A stretch of 64,000 nt of DNA from Microbulbifer celer. Its GTDB lineage: Bacteria; Pseudomonadota; Gammaproteobacteria; Pseudomonadales; Cellvibrionaceae. The translations under genes and the position numbers were made by a program. Of this stretch, positions 35,597-45,171 are shown piece after piece. Within the stretch, counting starts at the first letter, position 1, and every line of letters begins with the position of its first letter. Where the stretch lies: positions 3,945,501 through 4,009,500 of the forward strand of contig NZ_CP087715.1 in NCBI RefSeq assembly GCF_020991125.1. The letters run 5' to 3'. Below the pieces are notes generated by a model. That model saw nothing but the letters and a program-made list of their open reading frames with translations. It was not told where the DNA came from and did not search any database.

Positions 35597-35626
35597 AAAA
35601 CCCCGACCGGTGACCGTCGGGGTTTT
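35597..35626 (+). terminator. Terminator after the PhoX-like gene
   Basis: AAAACCCCGAC pairs with GTCGGGGTTTT around CGGTGACC; the A and T ends make it symmetrical. It separates the PhoX-like gene from the cytochrome gene, so the latter either depends on readthrough or has its own promoter in the next 40 bases. Confidence 0.85.
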
Positions 35627-35665
35627 GTCCTGTCAGCTTTTCACGCAAGCGTCGGAGTCAAGCCC

Positions 35666-37345
35666 ATGCGTACAGTTATTCTGGCAATCACCGCCCTATT
35701 GTTTGCGGTATCGTTGAATGCCAGTCCGTTATCCGCCGAGCCAAAAACTGAATCGAAAAACCTGGGTCGCCTATACCTGTCCAATCCCGCCGCGGTGACC
35801 CCGCCCCAGTGCTACACCAAAACAGAAAATAAAAACGCCCCGGCGAGTAATCCCTGCTATGTGTGTCACACCGACAGCCGGGCCCCGAACTTTACCAACG
35901 ACCTCGACCTGCAACTGTTGTATGACTTCGCCGAGCCGGCGCGTACCAACCGCTGGCACAACCTGTTCAAGGACCGCTCCGATTATCTGGCGGGGGTCAG
36001 TGACGAACAGATTCTCGATTACGTTCGCGAGAGTAATTACCGCACGCGCGACGGCAGTGTGCCGTTGCGGGAAAAGCTCACGGAAAATCTGCCGGCACAC
36101 TGGGATGGTAACGGAAACGGCCGCTGGGATGGCTATGTGCCGGATGTAGTTTTCAATTTTGACGAAGCCGGTTTTGATCGCGATATCGGTGGCCACTTTA
36201 CCGGCTGGCGCGCGCTGGCGTACACACCTTTTCCCGGGACTTTTTTCCCCACCAACGGCTCCACCGATGATGTGCTGATCCGCCTGCCGGAAATTTACCG
36301 CAACAACGAACAGGGCGAGTTTGACCTGGAGGTTTACCGGGTCAATCTGGCTGTGGTGGAAGCACTGATCAAGCGCGAAGATGTAGCTATCGATCCGGTG
36401 GATGAAAAGCCATTCAAGGTGGATCTGGACAAGAACGGCGAGCTCGCCATCGCCACCCACATCGCATATGACTGGGCGCCGCTGGAAAAGCGTTTCATGT
36501 CCTATGTGGGCGAAGCGCGCCTGGCACAGCAGCGGAAAGACGCACCATTGTCTGCCGGCTCCTATCCTTTGGGTACCGAATTCCTGCACAGCGTGCGCTA
36601 CCTGGATGTCGATGCCAGTGGCGAGGTGGCGATGGCACCGCGTATGAAAGAATTGCGCTACGCGCGTAAGGTGCGCTGGGTCAACTACTTCCAGCACCGG
36701 GAGCTGGCCGCGGATGAACTCAAGGACGCGCACGACTTTCCCGATCGCCTGGAGCCGGTGATCGGGGATATCGAGCGCGGTGTCAGCAATCGTCGCGGCT
36801 GGCGCTACAGCGGCTTTATCGAGGATCAGCACGGTGCGCTGCGTCCGCAATCTTATGAGGAGCTCGCCACCTGCAGCGGCTGTCACGGCGCCATCGGAGC
36901 CAATGTGGATGGCGGCTTTGCCATGACCCGCAAGCTGGACGCAAATATCAGCTTCCAGCGCGGCTGGTACCACTGGAGCCAGAAATCCCTCGCCGGCACG
37001 CCGGAGCCGGTGCGCGCTGATGGCGAGGGTGAGTACGCCTACTACCTCAAGCAGGTCGGCAACGCGGACGAGTACCGCTCCAACGACGAAGTGCGCTCAC
37101 GCTTCTTCGGCGAGGACGGTAGACTGAAAACCGCGATGCTCGACAGGCTGGCGCAGGATATCAATGTGCTGATCATGCCTTCACCCCGCCGAGCCCTGGA
37201 CCTGAACAAGGCCTACCGCGCTGTGGTCGAAGAGCAGAGCTACCGCGAGGGGCGCGACGCGATTCTGACGCCGCGGGAAAACCTGCTGCGGGAAGTGGCG
37301 GAAGGTCAGGAGACCGGCGTGAAGCAGGCCTTATCCTATTTCTGA
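35666..37345 (+). CDS. Secreted diheme cytochrome c-like protein, unknown role
   Basis: A 559-residue periplasmic protein with a signal peptide (MRTVILAITALLFAVSLNAS). It has two c-type heme sites: CYVCH (residues 64-68) and CSGCH (403-407). Between them is a large domain with a calcium-binding-like DGNGNGRWDGY near residue 150 and acidic DLDKNGEL and DVDASGEV motifs. I recognise no enzyme family. GGAG lies nine bases before the ATG. It is flanked by two phosphatase-type genes with PhoB boxes, suggesting expression under phosphate limitation; a redox role there would be unusual. Confidence 0.75.
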   Translation: MRTVILAITALLFAVSLNASPLSAEPKTESKNLGRLYLSNPAAVTPPQCYTKTENKNAPASNPCYVCHTDSRAPNFTNDLDLQLLYDFAEPARTNRWHNLFKDRSDYLAGVSDEQILDYVRESNYRTRDGSVPLREKLTENLPAHWDGNGNGRWDGYVPDVVFNFDEAGFDRDIGGHFTGWRALAYTPFPGTFFPTNGSTDDVLIRLPEIYRNNEQGEFDLEVYRVNLAVVEALIKREDVAIDPVDEKPFKVDLDKNGELAIATHIAYDWAPLEKRFMSYVGEARLAQQRKDAPLSAGSYPLGTEFLHSVRYLDVDASGEVAMAPRMKELRYARKVRWVNYFQHRELAADELKDAHDFPDRLEPVIGDIERGVSNRRGWRYSGFIEDQHGALRPQSYEELATCSGCHGAIGANVDGGFAMTRKLDANISFQRGWYHWSQKSLAGTPEPVRADGEGEYAYYLKQVGNADEYRSNDEVRSRFFGEDGRLKTAMLDRLAQDINVLIMPSPRRALDLNKAYRAVVEEQSYREGRDAILTPRENLLREVAEGQETGVKQALSYF

Positions 37346-37394
37346 GTTGATTGGGTGCACGCGGTGGTCGTTCATGATTGTGTGATCGTCAGTG

Positions 37395-37412
37395 TCGTCA
37401 CGGTTCTGTAAC
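37395..37412 (+). promoter_or_regulatory. PhoB box upstream of the alkaline phosphatase gene
   Basis: TCGTCAC-GGTT-CTGTAAC fits the 7+4+7 Pho box layout (5/7 and 6/7 against CTGTCAY). A -10-like TTCTAAT starts nine to ten bases later (37422), the same spacing as at the PhoX-like gene. Confidence 0.6.
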
Positions 37413-37518
37413 ATCCTCGCTTTCTAATTGGCGCCTCAATTGGCGTCTTCCTCTGCAACGAGGTACCTTGAGCAGAAGGACAACTTGAGCAGAAGCACAA
37501 GAGGATGAGGTAAACAGA

Positions 37519-39090
37519 ATGATCCGCAACATGCTCACCGCCGCGCTTGCGACGGCAACACTACTCGGCACCTGCCACTCAATCGGTGAAACCGGCGGCG
37601 ACATGCAGCTGCCGGCAAGTCAGCGTTCCAGTCACTGGTTCACCGATGGCGAGAAAGCCCTGCAGCGGGCCGCCGAGCGTCAGATCAACAATAAGCGCGG
37701 TGCGGCCAAGAATGTCATTCTGTTTGTGGGTGATGGTATGGGCATCTCCACCGTTACCGCCGCGCGCATTCTCGCCGGCCAGCAACAGGGGCTCGCCGGT
37801 GAGGAATATCGGCTCAGCTTTGAGCAGCTGCCGTTCGCCGGTCTGATCAAAACCTACAACACTAACCAGCAGACCCCGGATTCCGCCGGCACCGCCACCG
37901 CCATGGTCACTGGGGTGAAAACCAAGGCTGGCGTATTGAGTGTGGAAGAAACCGTGGCCCGCGGGGATTGCGCGGCGAGCCTCGAGCATCCGCTCACCAC
38001 CGCGCTGGAACTGGCGGAGGGCCTGGGCAAAGGCACCGGTCTCGTCAGCACCGCCCGCATTACCCACGCCACGCCCGCCTCGACTTACGCCAAGGTACCG
38101 GAACGCGGTTGGGAATACCGCGCGCCGGAAGGCTGTAAAGATATTGCCACACAACTGGTAGAAATGCCGGTGGGCGATGGTGTCGACGTCATCATGGGCG
38201 GCGGGCGTCGCAACTTCCTGCCCAAAGAGGTGAAAGACCTGGAGGGGCAGGCGGGCAAACGCGAAGACGGCCGCAACCTGATCGACGCCTGGAAAGCGCG
38301 CTACGTCGACCACACCGACAAGGCGCTGTATATCGAAGATCAGAAAGGCTTCGATGCGCTGGATGTAGCGTCCACCGAAAAACTGCTGGGCCTGTTTGCA
38401 AGCTCCCATATGCGTTACGAGGCGGATCGCCACAACGATGTGGCCGGCGAACCCGCGCTGCACGAGATGACCGCGAAGGCCATCGACCTGCTGGATAAAA
38501 ACGAGCAAGGGTATTTCATGCTGGTAGAGGGCGGCCGTATCGATCATGGCCACCATGCCGGCAGCGCCTTCAATGCCCTCACCGACGCAGTGGAGCTGGA
38601 CCGCGCGGTAAAAGTGGCGATGGAAAAGACCAGCGCCGAAGATACTCTGATCATCGTCACCGCCGATCACAGCCATGTGATGACCATGGCCGGCTACCCC
38701 ACTCGCGGTAACCCGATCCTGGGCAAAGTGGTGGGCAATGACAATCACGGACACGCTGAGAAATCCCCGGCACTCGCCGCCGACGGCAAACCCTACACCA
38801 CTATCGGCTACACCACCGGCCTCGGCCATGCCGATTACGGCAACGAGACCGACGCGGATGTGCGCTACGGCGATCCCGTAGACAGCGGTCGCAAGGACCT
38901 CGGCAACGTGGACACCACCGCACCCGGCTTTCACCAGGAATCCCTGGTACCGCTGGGCTCCGAAACCCACGGCGGTGAAGACGTAGGCATCTGGGCCCGC
39001 GGCCCCGGTGCACACCTGCTGAGTGGCACCAACGAGCAGAGCTTTATTTTCCATGTGATGGCACATTCTGGGGGGCTGATCGGCGATTAA
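37519..39090 (+). CDS. phoA: Alkaline phosphatase (PhoA family)
   Basis: Periplasmic phosphomonoesterase releasing phosphate from organic esters. The 523 residues have an N-terminal signal, metal site VGDGMGIST, the nucleophile serine in TPDSAGTATAM (Ser122), GGRIDHGHHAG and VTADHSH metal ligands and SETHGGEDVGIWARGP near the end. An insertion with PGFHQESLVPLG precedes that last motif. The hydrophobic start ends LLGTCHS, which might be lipidated but is not a good lipobox. A PhoB box is at 37395 and a terminator follows. Confidence 0.93.
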   Translation: MIRNMLTAALATATLLGTCHSIGETGGDMQLPASQRSSHWFTDGEKALQRAAERQINNKRGAAKNVILFVGDGMGISTVTAARILAGQQQGLAGEEYRLSFEQLPFAGLIKTYNTNQQTPDSAGTATAMVTGVKTKAGVLSVEETVARGDCAASLEHPLTTALELAEGLGKGTGLVSTARITHATPASTYAKVPERGWEYRAPEGCKDIATQLVEMPVGDGVDVIMGGGRRNFLPKEVKDLEGQAGKREDGRNLIDAWKARYVDHTDKALYIEDQKGFDALDVASTEKLLGLFASSHMRYEADRHNDVAGEPALHEMTAKAIDLLDKNEQGYFMLVEGGRIDHGHHAGSAFNALTDAVELDRAVKVAMEKTSAEDTLIIVTADHSHVMTMAGYPTRGNPILGKVVGNDNHGHAEKSPALAADGKPYTTIGYTTGLGHADYGNETDADVRYGDPVDSGRKDLGNVDTTAPGFHQESLVPLGSETHGGEDVGIWARGPGAHLLSGTNEQSFIFHVMAHSGGLIGD

Positions 39091-39114
39091 CTCCGCTATT
39101 TTCGTCTTGAATGG

Positions 39115-39147
39115 GCCCGCCGGCATGAAAGTGTCGGCGGGCTTTTT
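39115..39147 (+). terminator. Terminator after phoA
   Basis: GCCCGCCG pairs with CGGCGGGC, then TTTTT. Confidence 0.9.
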
Positions 39148-39252
39148 GTCGGTACTGAGGTCTCGGTACTGGGGTCAAGGCTGTGGAATCCGTGCCGCAT
39201 TTACTTTGCCGATGTACAATACCGCCCTGAAATTCGGCTCAGCAGGCACAAG

Positions 39253-40002
39253 ATGACCCAACGCAAGACGACCCATTTCGGCTACCAGGAGGTACCGGTC
39301 GATGAGAAGGCCGGTCGGGTGGCGGATGTCTTCCATTCGGTGGCGGCGCGCTACGATGTGATGAACGATCTGATGTCCGGGGGCGTTCACCGCCTGTGGA
39401 AGCGTTTTACCATCGAGTTGTCGGCGGCGCGGCCGGGGCAGACGATTCTGGATATCGCCGGGGGTACCGGTGATCTGACGGCGCGGTTCTCCCGTATTGT
39501 GGGCCCTACCGGCAAGGTGGTGCTGGCGGATATCAATGAGTCGATGCTGAAGGTGGGGCGCGATCGCCTGCTGGACCGCGGTATTGCGGGGAATGTGGAA
39601 ACGGTACAGGCGGACGCCCAGTATCTGCCGTTTCCGGATAATACCTTTGATTGCATCACCATTGCTTTCGGTCTGCGCAATGTGACAGACAAGGATCTGG
39701 CGCTGCGGTCGATGTTGCGGGTGCTGAAGCCCGGTGGTCGCCTGCTGGTGCTGGAGTTTTCCAAGCCGGCGTCGAAGGTGCTGGAGAAGGTCTACGATCA
39801 GTATTCGTTCCGCCTGCTGCCGTTTATGGGCAAGCTGGTGGCAGACGATGCGGACAGCTATCGCTATCTGGCGGAGAGTATCCGTATGCATCCTGACCAG
39901 GAGACATTGAAAGGCATGATGGGAGAGGCCGGCTTCGTGGACTGTGAATTCCACAATATGACCGGCGGCATTGTGGCTTTGCACAAGGGTATCAAGCCCT
40001 GA
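39253..40002 (+). CDS. ubiE: Ubiquinone/menaquinone biosynthesis C-methyltransferase UbiE
   Basis: Methylates the quinone ring (2-methoxy-6-polyprenyl-benzoquinol and demethylmenaquinol) using SAM. The 249 residues show the UbiE signatures [24 protein letters not shown] and [17 protein letters not shown], with the SAM site [11 protein letters not shown] and [13 protein letters not shown]. First gene of ubiE-ubiJ-ubiB, but repeat E8 sits in the 235 bases before ubiJ. Confidence 0.97.
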   Translation: MTQRKTTHFGYQEVPVDEKAGRVADVFHSVAARYDVMNDLMSGGVHRLWKRFTIELSAARPGQTILDIAGGTGDLTARFSRIVGPTGKVVLADINESMLKVGRDRLLDRGIAGNVETVQADAQYLPFPDNTFDCITIAFGLRNVTDKDLALRSMLRVLKPGGRLLVLEFSKPASKVLEKVYDQYSFRLLPFMGKLVADDADSYRYLAESIRMHPDQETLKGMMGEAGFVDCEFHNMTGGIVALHKGIKP

Positions 40003-40027
40003 TATCTGGGCTTCGGCCGTGGTTCTG

Positions 40028-40163
40028 TGGCGGCGCCGCTACCGGGGTCTGTTTGCGGGACACGGACTAGGCGCCCCCCCGTGAACCCATCCATGGGGGC
40101 TCGGCTGCGGCCATCCAGGCCGCAGACGGTCCCGCAAACAGACCCCGGTATCGACGCCTTCGC
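40028..40163 (+). repeat. Structured intergenic element, copy E8
   Basis: Outer arms 40032-40061 and 40129-40158 are 30 bases long and pair with two mismatches. The interior has GTGAACCCATCCATGGG and hairpin CTGCGGCC / GGCCGCAG around ATCCA. Compared with E5, an extra stretch of about 16 bases (GGACTAGGCGCCCCCC, near 40065-40080) lies between the left arm and the core. It lies between ubiE and ubiJ. Confidence 0.88.
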
Positions 40164-40237
40164 GTGTGGCTTTAGTGCATTGAATAACTAAGCAATTGCG
40201 CATCAGTGTTTATCGCACGGACGAACTCAATATAAAT

Positions 40238-40879
40238 ATGACCGATCCCACTTTCCGCGCCGGCTTCGACGCCACCCTGGAAACCGCCATCAACACCGCG
40301 CTCCGGTACGATCCCGGCACCCGTGCACGCCTCACCAAACTGGTGGGCAAGGTGCTGGGGGTGACCCTGACGGCACCTTCCATGTCCCTGTTTCTGGTGA
40401 TCGAGGAAGAGGCCGAGGGCGGATATATCGAGGTGCACAGCCGCTGGAGCGGCGATGTGACCACGGAGCTGCAGGGTTCGGCGCTGGCATTTGTGCAGTT
40501 GCTGAAGAACCGCGATGCTACGCCCGCAAAACTGGGGGTGACGGTGCGCGGGTCCAGCGCATTGTTGGCGGAGCTGCAGTCGATCCTGCGGGATCTGGAT
40601 ATCGATTGGGAGGAGCCGCTGTCGAAGCTGGTGGGTGACTCGCCGGCGCATCAGATTGGCCTTGGTATCCGCGCGGCCTCCGGCTGGCTACGGGATACAC
40701 TGCGCACGGCGCCACAGGCGGGCGCGGAGGCGGTGAGCGAGGAGTGGCGGGTGACGCCGCCGGCGGCGCAGTTTGAGGCGTTTGTGGACGATGTGGCGGA
40801 CCTGAGCGCGGGGGTGGACCGGCTGGAGGCGCGGTTGGCGCACTTGCACAGCAAGCTGAAAGGCCGGGGGAACGCGTAA
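40238..40879 (+). CDS. ubiJ: Ubiquinone biosynthesis accessory factor UbiJ
   Basis: A 213-residue SCP2-domain protein that organises the soluble ubiquinone-making complex and binds lipid intermediates. The SCP2-like part spans about residues 10-125 (ARLTKLVGKVLGVTLTAPSMSLFLVIEEEAEGGYIEV, LGVTVRGSSALLAELQSILRDLDIDWEEPLS). A C-terminal coiled coil follows (FEAFVDDVADLSAGVDRLEARLAHLHSKL). The start giving MTDPTFRAGF was preferred to an upstream ATG. The stop is immediately followed by the GTG of ubiB. Confidence 0.9.
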   Translation: MTDPTFRAGFDATLETAINTALRYDPGTRARLTKLVGKVLGVTLTAPSMSLFLVIEEEAEGGYIEVHSRWSGDVTTELQGSALAFVQLLKNRDATPAKLGVTVRGSSALLAELQSILRDLDIDWEEPLSKLVGDSPAHQIGLGIRAASGWLRDTLRTAPQAGAEAVSEEWRVTPPAAQFEAFVDDVADLSAGVDRLEARLAHLHSKLKGRGNA

Positions 40880-42514
40880 GTGCCGATTGCGAGAAGTGTG
40901 ACCATTGCGCGGGTGTTCCTGCGCTACCGATTGAATGAGCTGGTGCCCGCGGAGAGTCAGCCCCTGTGGCTGCGCGTTCTGTGGGCGCCGGCGAAGCTGT
41001 TGCCGAGTGGCAAGGCAAAGCGCATGGGGCGCGGCGAACGCCTGCGGCGTGCGCTGGAGGATCTGGGGCCGATCTTTGTGAAGTTCGGCCAGTTGCTGTC
41101 TACCCGCCCGGACCTGCTGCCGCCGGATATGGTGGAGGAGCTGAACCACCTGCAGGACAACGTGCCGCCCTACCCCGCGGATCAGTGTATTGCGCGTATC
41201 GAAACGGCGCTCGGGGCCTCGGTGGACGAGTTGTTCGCGGAGTTCGAGCGCGAGCCACTGGCGTCGGCGTCGGTGGCGCAGGTGCACGCGGCGCGTCTGA
41301 AGGGCGAAAACGGGGAAGCCGGTCAATCCGTGGTGGTGAAGGTGCTGCGCCCGGGTATTGGCCGTATTATCGGGCAGGATCTGCAGCTGCTGCGTCATAT
41401 CGCGCGCTGGATCGAGCGCTTCCTGCCGGATGGCAAGCGTATGCGCCCGGTGGAGGTGGTGGAAGACTACCGCCATACCATCGAGGGCGAGCTGGACCTG
41501 GTGCGTGAGGCGGCCAACGGGTCGGAGCTGAAGCGCAATTTTGCCAGCTCTCCCCTGCTCTACATTCCCGAGGTTTACTGGGACTACACCCGCGAAAATG
41601 TGCTGGTGCTGGAGCGCATTGACGGTATCCCAGTGACCGATCTCGATCAGCTGCGGGCCCAGGGCACCAATATGGCGCTGCTGGCGGAGCGCGGGGTGGA
41701 GATCTTCTTCAAGCAGGTGTTCGAGCACAACTTCTTCCACGCCGACATGCATCCGGGCAATATCTTTGTGTCGCGGGAAAACCCCGAGCGACCCAAATAC
41801 ATTGCCATCGATACCGCCATCGTCGGCAGCCTGACCCGGGAAGATCAGTACTACCTGGCGCGCAATCTGCTCGCCATGTTCCGCCGTGACTACCGCATGG
41901 TAGCGGAGCTGCATGTGCAGAGCGGTTGGGTGCGTCGGGATACGCCGATCAACGCTTTCGAGGCGGCGATCCGTGCGGTGTGCGAACCGATCTTCGAGAA
42001 GCCCCTGGGGGAGATCTCCTTCGCTCGGGTACTGATCAGCCTGTTCCAGACCGCCAGAAGGTTCGATATGGAGGTGCAGCCGCAACTGGTGCTGCTGCAG
42101 AAAACCCTGCTCAATATCGAGGGCCTGGGGCGACAGCTTTATCCGCAGCTGGATCTGTGGAAGACTGCCCATCCATTCCTGGAGCGATGGATGCGCGAAC
42201 GTATCCATCCGAAGACGATCTTCGGCGAAATCCGTCGATACGGGCCGGAATGGCTGGAGAAGTTTCCGCAGCTGCCGCAGCTGGCGTTTTCCGCCCTGGA
42301 ACAGGGGCGGGATCTGGCTCCCCAGTTGCACCGCCTTGGGATTGAGCTGGCGCACAGCAAGCGCCGGGGGCGCACGCGCTACGCGCGGATGATTGCGGGG
42401 GTAATGCTCGCCGCCGGCGCCGGGCTGGTGGCCTCGCCGGGGTTGTTGACCCAGATCCCCGCCGCGAGCTGGGCGCTGGGCGCTGCGGCACTGGCCCTGT
42501 TGTTGTGGCCCTGA
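40880..42514 (+). CDS. ubiB: Ubiquinone biosynthesis kinase-like protein UbiB
   Basis: Atypical kinase/ATPase of the ADCK family needed for ubiquinone synthesis. The 544 residues show [21 protein letters not shown] (the KxGQ motif), [16 protein letters not shown] (the alanine-rich loop), and [11 protein letters not shown] with the following AIDTAIVG metal site. The protein ends with two membrane segments ([21 protein letters not shown] and [17 protein letters not shown]), which anchor it. GTG start directly after the ubiJ stop. Confidence 0.96.
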   Translation: MPIARSVTIARVFLRYRLNELVPAESQPLWLRVLWAPAKLLPSGKAKRMGRGERLRRALEDLGPIFVKFGQLLSTRPDLLPPDMVEELNHLQDNVPPYPADQCIARIETALGASVDELFAEFEREPLASASVAQVHAARLKGENGEAGQSVVVKVLRPGIGRIIGQDLQLLRHIARWIERFLPDGKRMRPVEVVEDYRHTIEGELDLVREAANGSELKRNFASSPLLYIPEVYWDYTRENVLVLERIDGIPVTDLDQLRAQGTNMALLAERGVEIFFKQVFEHNFFHADMHPGNIFVSRENPERPKYIAIDTAIVGSLTREDQYYLARNLLAMFRRDYRMVAELHVQSGWVRRDTPINAFEAAIRAVCEPIFEKPLGEISFARVLISLFQTARRFDMEVQPQLVLLQKTLLNIEGLGRQLYPQLDLWKTAHPFLERWMRERIHPKTIFGEIRRYGPEWLEKFPQLPQLAFSALEQGRDLAPQLHRLGIELAHSKRRGRTRYARMIAGVMLAAGAGLVASPGLLTQIPAASWALGAAALALLLWP

Positions 42515-42584
42515 GGCGATCAACCACAATCGAACTACGACGAGACGGCCAGAGCAACAGGGGATACCCGGTCGCCAGCCTACA

Positions 42585-43046
42585 ATGACGAATGCAGTAA
42601 GGACGCAGAGCGTGAGCGAAACCGATTTTACACAGGCGGTGAGCTGGAACAGTGACGGCCTGGTTCCGGCTATTGCCCAGGACTTCAGGACCGGCCGCGT
42701 GCTGATGATGGCGTGGATGAACCCCGAGTCTCTGCGCCTCACCGCCGAAGAGGGCCGCGCGGTCTACTGGTCGCGCTCCCGGGGCAAGTTGTGGCGCAAG
42801 GGCGAATCGTCCGGCCATGTGCAGCAGGTGCGGGAAATTCGCCTCGATTGTGATGGCGATACTCTGGTACTGATGGTAGAACAGCTCGGAGGCATTGCCT
42901 GTCATACTGGCCGCACCAGCTGCTTTTATCAGGTGCTGGAAAACGGTCAGTGGCAGATCCGCCAGCCGGTGATCACGGATCCGAAAGAGATTTACCGGCA
43001 GGATGAAAGGTCGGGCCGGGACGAACAATCGGGAAAGAAACAATGA
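42585..43046 (+). CDS. hisI: Phosphoribosyl-AMP cyclohydrolase
   Basis: Third step of histidine synthesis: opens the ring of phosphoribosyl-AMP. Of 153 residues, the core shows [34 protein letters not shown], the metal-binding DCDGDTL and [13 protein letters not shown]. It is a stand-alone domain, not fused to HisE as in enterics. It ends in a basic tail overlapping hisE by four bases (ATGA). Confidence 0.96.
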   Translation: MTNAVRTQSVSETDFTQAVSWNSDGLVPAIAQDFRTGRVLMMAWMNPESLRLTAEEGRAVYWSRSRGKLWRKGESSGHVQQVREIRLDCDGDTLVLMVEQLGGIACHTGRTSCFYQVLENGQWQIRQPVITDPKEIYRQDERSGRDEQSGKKQ

Positions 43047-43390
43047 GTGATATGCTGACACAACTGGATCGGGTGCTGCGCCTGCGCATGGAGCAGGGTG
43101 ATGCAGAGTCGTCCTATGTCGCCAGCCTGCATCACAAGGGCCTGAACAAGATTCTGGAGAAGGTGGGTGAAGAAGCCACCGAGCTGGTGCTCGCGGCCAA
43201 AGATGCCGAGGGCAAGGCGCTGGATTCCGACGAACATCGCGCATTGATCGGCGAAACCGCGGACCTCTGGTTTCATTCCCTGGTCATGCTGGCCCACCTC
43301 GGCACCGACCACCGTGCAGTGCTCGACGAGCTGGGTCGCCGCTTTGGCCTTTCCGGCCTGGAAGAAAAGGCCGCCCGGGCCAAGAACTGA
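43043..43390 (+). CDS. hisE: Phosphoribosyl-ATP pyrophosphatase
   Basis: Second step of histidine synthesis: removes pyrophosphate from phosphoribosyl-ATP. A helical 115-residue protein with the MazG-like metal motif [20 protein letters not shown] and [16 protein letters not shown]. Translationally coupled to hisI; the Tat genes follow after 29 bases with AGGAG before tatA, the same order as in Pseudomonas. Confidence 0.96.
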   Translation: MSDMLTQLDRVLRLRMEQGDAESSYVASLHHKGLNKILEKVGEEATELVLAAKDAEGKALDSDEHRALIGETADLWFHSLVMLAHLGTDHRAVLDELGRRFGLSGLEEKAARAKN

Positions 43391-43419
43391 TTTTACCAGA
43401 ACATATAGGAGTACTTTAA

Positions 43420-43689
43420 ATGGGAAATATAGGCTGGCAACAATTACTGATTCTGCTGGTGATCGTATTGCTGATCTTCGGCACCAAACGTCTGCGCAAT
43501 ATCGGCGGTGACCTCGGTGGTGCGATCAAGGGCTTCAAGAAAGCCATGAAGGAAGAAGACAAGAAGAAAGGCGACGACGAAGAAGCAGAGCCAAAAGATC
43601 CGGAGTTGCTGAACAAGGACGAGAAAGGCGAGCCCACCAAGCCCGGGCAGAAAGCTTCATCAGAAGATAAGCACACCCAGGACAAGTAA
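43420..43689 (+). CDS. tatA: Twin-arginine translocase subunit TatA
   Basis: Pore-forming subunit of the Tat export system. An 89-residue protein: membrane segment [20 protein letters not shown] with the FGTKRL hinge, amphipathic helix [19 protein letters not shown], then a charged tail. AGGAG lies about eight bases upstream. Confidence 0.96.
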   Translation: MGNIGWQQLLILLVIVLLIFGTKRLRNIGGDLGGAIKGFKKAMKEEDKKKGDDEEAEPKDPELLNKDEKGEPTKPGQKASSEDKHTQDK

Positions 43690-43748
43690 CCGGACATCGG
43701 TGTCCATTTCCCTAGTGGGCAGGGGCACCAAACAGGCGGATTTGAAGC

Positions 43749-44384
43749 GTGTTTGATATCGGATTTTTCGAATTGCTGCTGGTTGGGGTTGTGGGCCTCG
43801 TGGTCATCGGTCCCGAGCGCCTTCCCGACGCGGTGCGCACTACGGTGCGCTGGTGGACGCAGTTGAAGCAGACACTCGGTAGTGCCCGTGAAGAACTGGA
43901 GCGCGAAGTCGGCGCTGACGACATCCGTCGCGAGCTACACAACGAGCGCGTGTTGCGGGAGTTGCAGGAAAGCAAGGCGGAAATGGAGCGCACCTTCAGG
44001 AAGGCGGAAAACAAGTTTGAGCAGGATCTGCAAGCGGTAACCGAGCAGCAAAAGTCGGATTCTGTGCGCGAAGGCGAAGACTACCTGCCTGAACAGGGTA
44101 GCGACGATAAAATCCCGGAGGAATATCTGCCGGAAGATGAAGAGGACGATTCGGACCTGGAAGACCCGGAATACCCCGAACATCTGCACGATCACGGTGA
44201 CCCCGAGTTCAACCCGCACCATCCCGATCACTTTCACGATGAAGCACATGTCGGGGGAAGCAGAGAGGTAAGCGATACGGATAGCAGTGAAGCGCCGTCG
44301 AATGAGCGCCCTGAGAGCGCGGCGCAGGATGCACCCGACGAGACCGACAAAAACAGTGGGCAGGTGGAAGACAAGCGTTCATGA
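43749..44384 (+). CDS. tatB: Twin-arginine translocase subunit TatB
   Basis: Receives twin-arginine substrates together with TatC. GTG start; membrane segment FDIGFFELLLVGVVGLVVIGPERLP with the glutamate and the GPERLP hinge, then a long helix. The tail (about residues 120-211) is very acidic and carries a histidine-rich block EHLHDHGDPEFNPHHPDHFH, longer than usual and possibly metal-binding. Overlaps tatC by four bases. Confidence 0.95.
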   Translation: MFDIGFFELLLVGVVGLVVIGPERLPDAVRTTVRWWTQLKQTLGSAREELEREVGADDIRRELHNERVLRELQESKAEMERTFRKAENKFEQDLQAVTEQQKSDSVREGEDYLPEQGSDDKIPEEYLPEDEEDDSDLEDPEYPEHLHDHGDPEFNPHHPDHFHDEAHVGGSREVSDTDSSEAPSNERPESAAQDAPDETDKNSGQVEDKRS

Positions 44385-45127
44385 GCGAAAGAGAACAGCC
44401 ATTCATCGAGCACCTGATCGAGCTGCGGGACCGCCTTCTGAGAACCTTCGTGTTCGTGGTCGTGATTTTTGCCTGCATGATGCCCTTCGCCGCGGATATC
44501 TATGACTTTGTCGCGGAGCCGCTGCAGAGTCGGCTGGCCGAAGGCGCGGGGATGATTGCTACCGAAGTCACCTCTCCCTTTCTAACCCCCTTCAAGACCA
44601 CGTTTGTGCTGGCTTTTTTTATTGCCATCCCATTTGTGCTTTATCAGTTCTGGGCATTTATTGCCCCGGGGCTGTATCGCAATGAGAAACGCCTGATCGT
44701 CCCCTTGATGGCTTCCAGCGTTCTGTTGTTCTATGTGGGAATGGCGTTTGCCTATTACGTGGTTTTCCCGATTATCTTTGACTTCTTTGTCAGTTCAGCA
44801 CACGCAGACATCAAGGTGATGCCGGATATCCGGCAGTATCTGGATCTGGCCCTGAAGCTGTTTTTTGCTTTCGGTTTTGCGTTCGAAATCCCGATTGCCA
44901 CCCTGTTGTTGATCTGGAGTGGCGCGGTTACCGCAGACGGTCTGGCAAAAAAACGCCCCTACGTCATCGTGGCCTGCTTCGCCATCGGTATGTTGCTGAC
45001 ACCACCGGATATGATTTCCCAGTCGCTACTGGCCGTGCCCATGTGGTTTCTGTTTGAAGTGGGTATATTCTTTGGCCGCTGGGTTCGGCCGAAGAAACAA
45101 CAGGATGCGGAAGAAGCCGAGCACTGA
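44381..45127 (+). CDS. tatC: Twin-arginine translocase subunit TatC
   Basis: Six-helix receptor for twin-arginine signal peptides. The 248 residues show PFIEHLIELRDRLLRTF at the start, then VTSPFLTPFKTTFVLAFFIAIPFVLYQFWAFIAPGLYRNEKR, and FEIPIATLLLI. Ends in a charged tail (KKQQDAEEAEH). Completes the hisI-hisE-tatABC set. Which proteins use it here is unknown, apart from the note that the PhoX-like protein in this window lacks a Tat signal. Confidence 0.97.
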   Translation: MSEREQPFIEHLIELRDRLLRTFVFVVVIFACMMPFAADIYDFVAEPLQSRLAEGAGMIATEVTSPFLTPFKTTFVLAFFIAIPFVLYQFWAFIAPGLYRNEKRLIVPLMASSVLLFYVGMAFAYYVVFPIIFDFFVSSAHADIKVMPDIRQYLDLALKLFFAFGFAFEIPIATLLLIWSGAVTADGLAKKRPYVIVACFAIGMLLTPPDMISQSLLAVPMWFLFEVGIFFGRWVRPKKQQDAEEAEH

Positions 45128-45171
45128 CGGGCCTGCGGCCTGGCTGAAAGCTCCCTGGCGGAAATGCCCGC

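Noticed and set aside
35629-35646. PhoB box before the cytochrome gene
   Set aside because: Only one half-site (CTGTCAG) is recognisable; the second half does not match.
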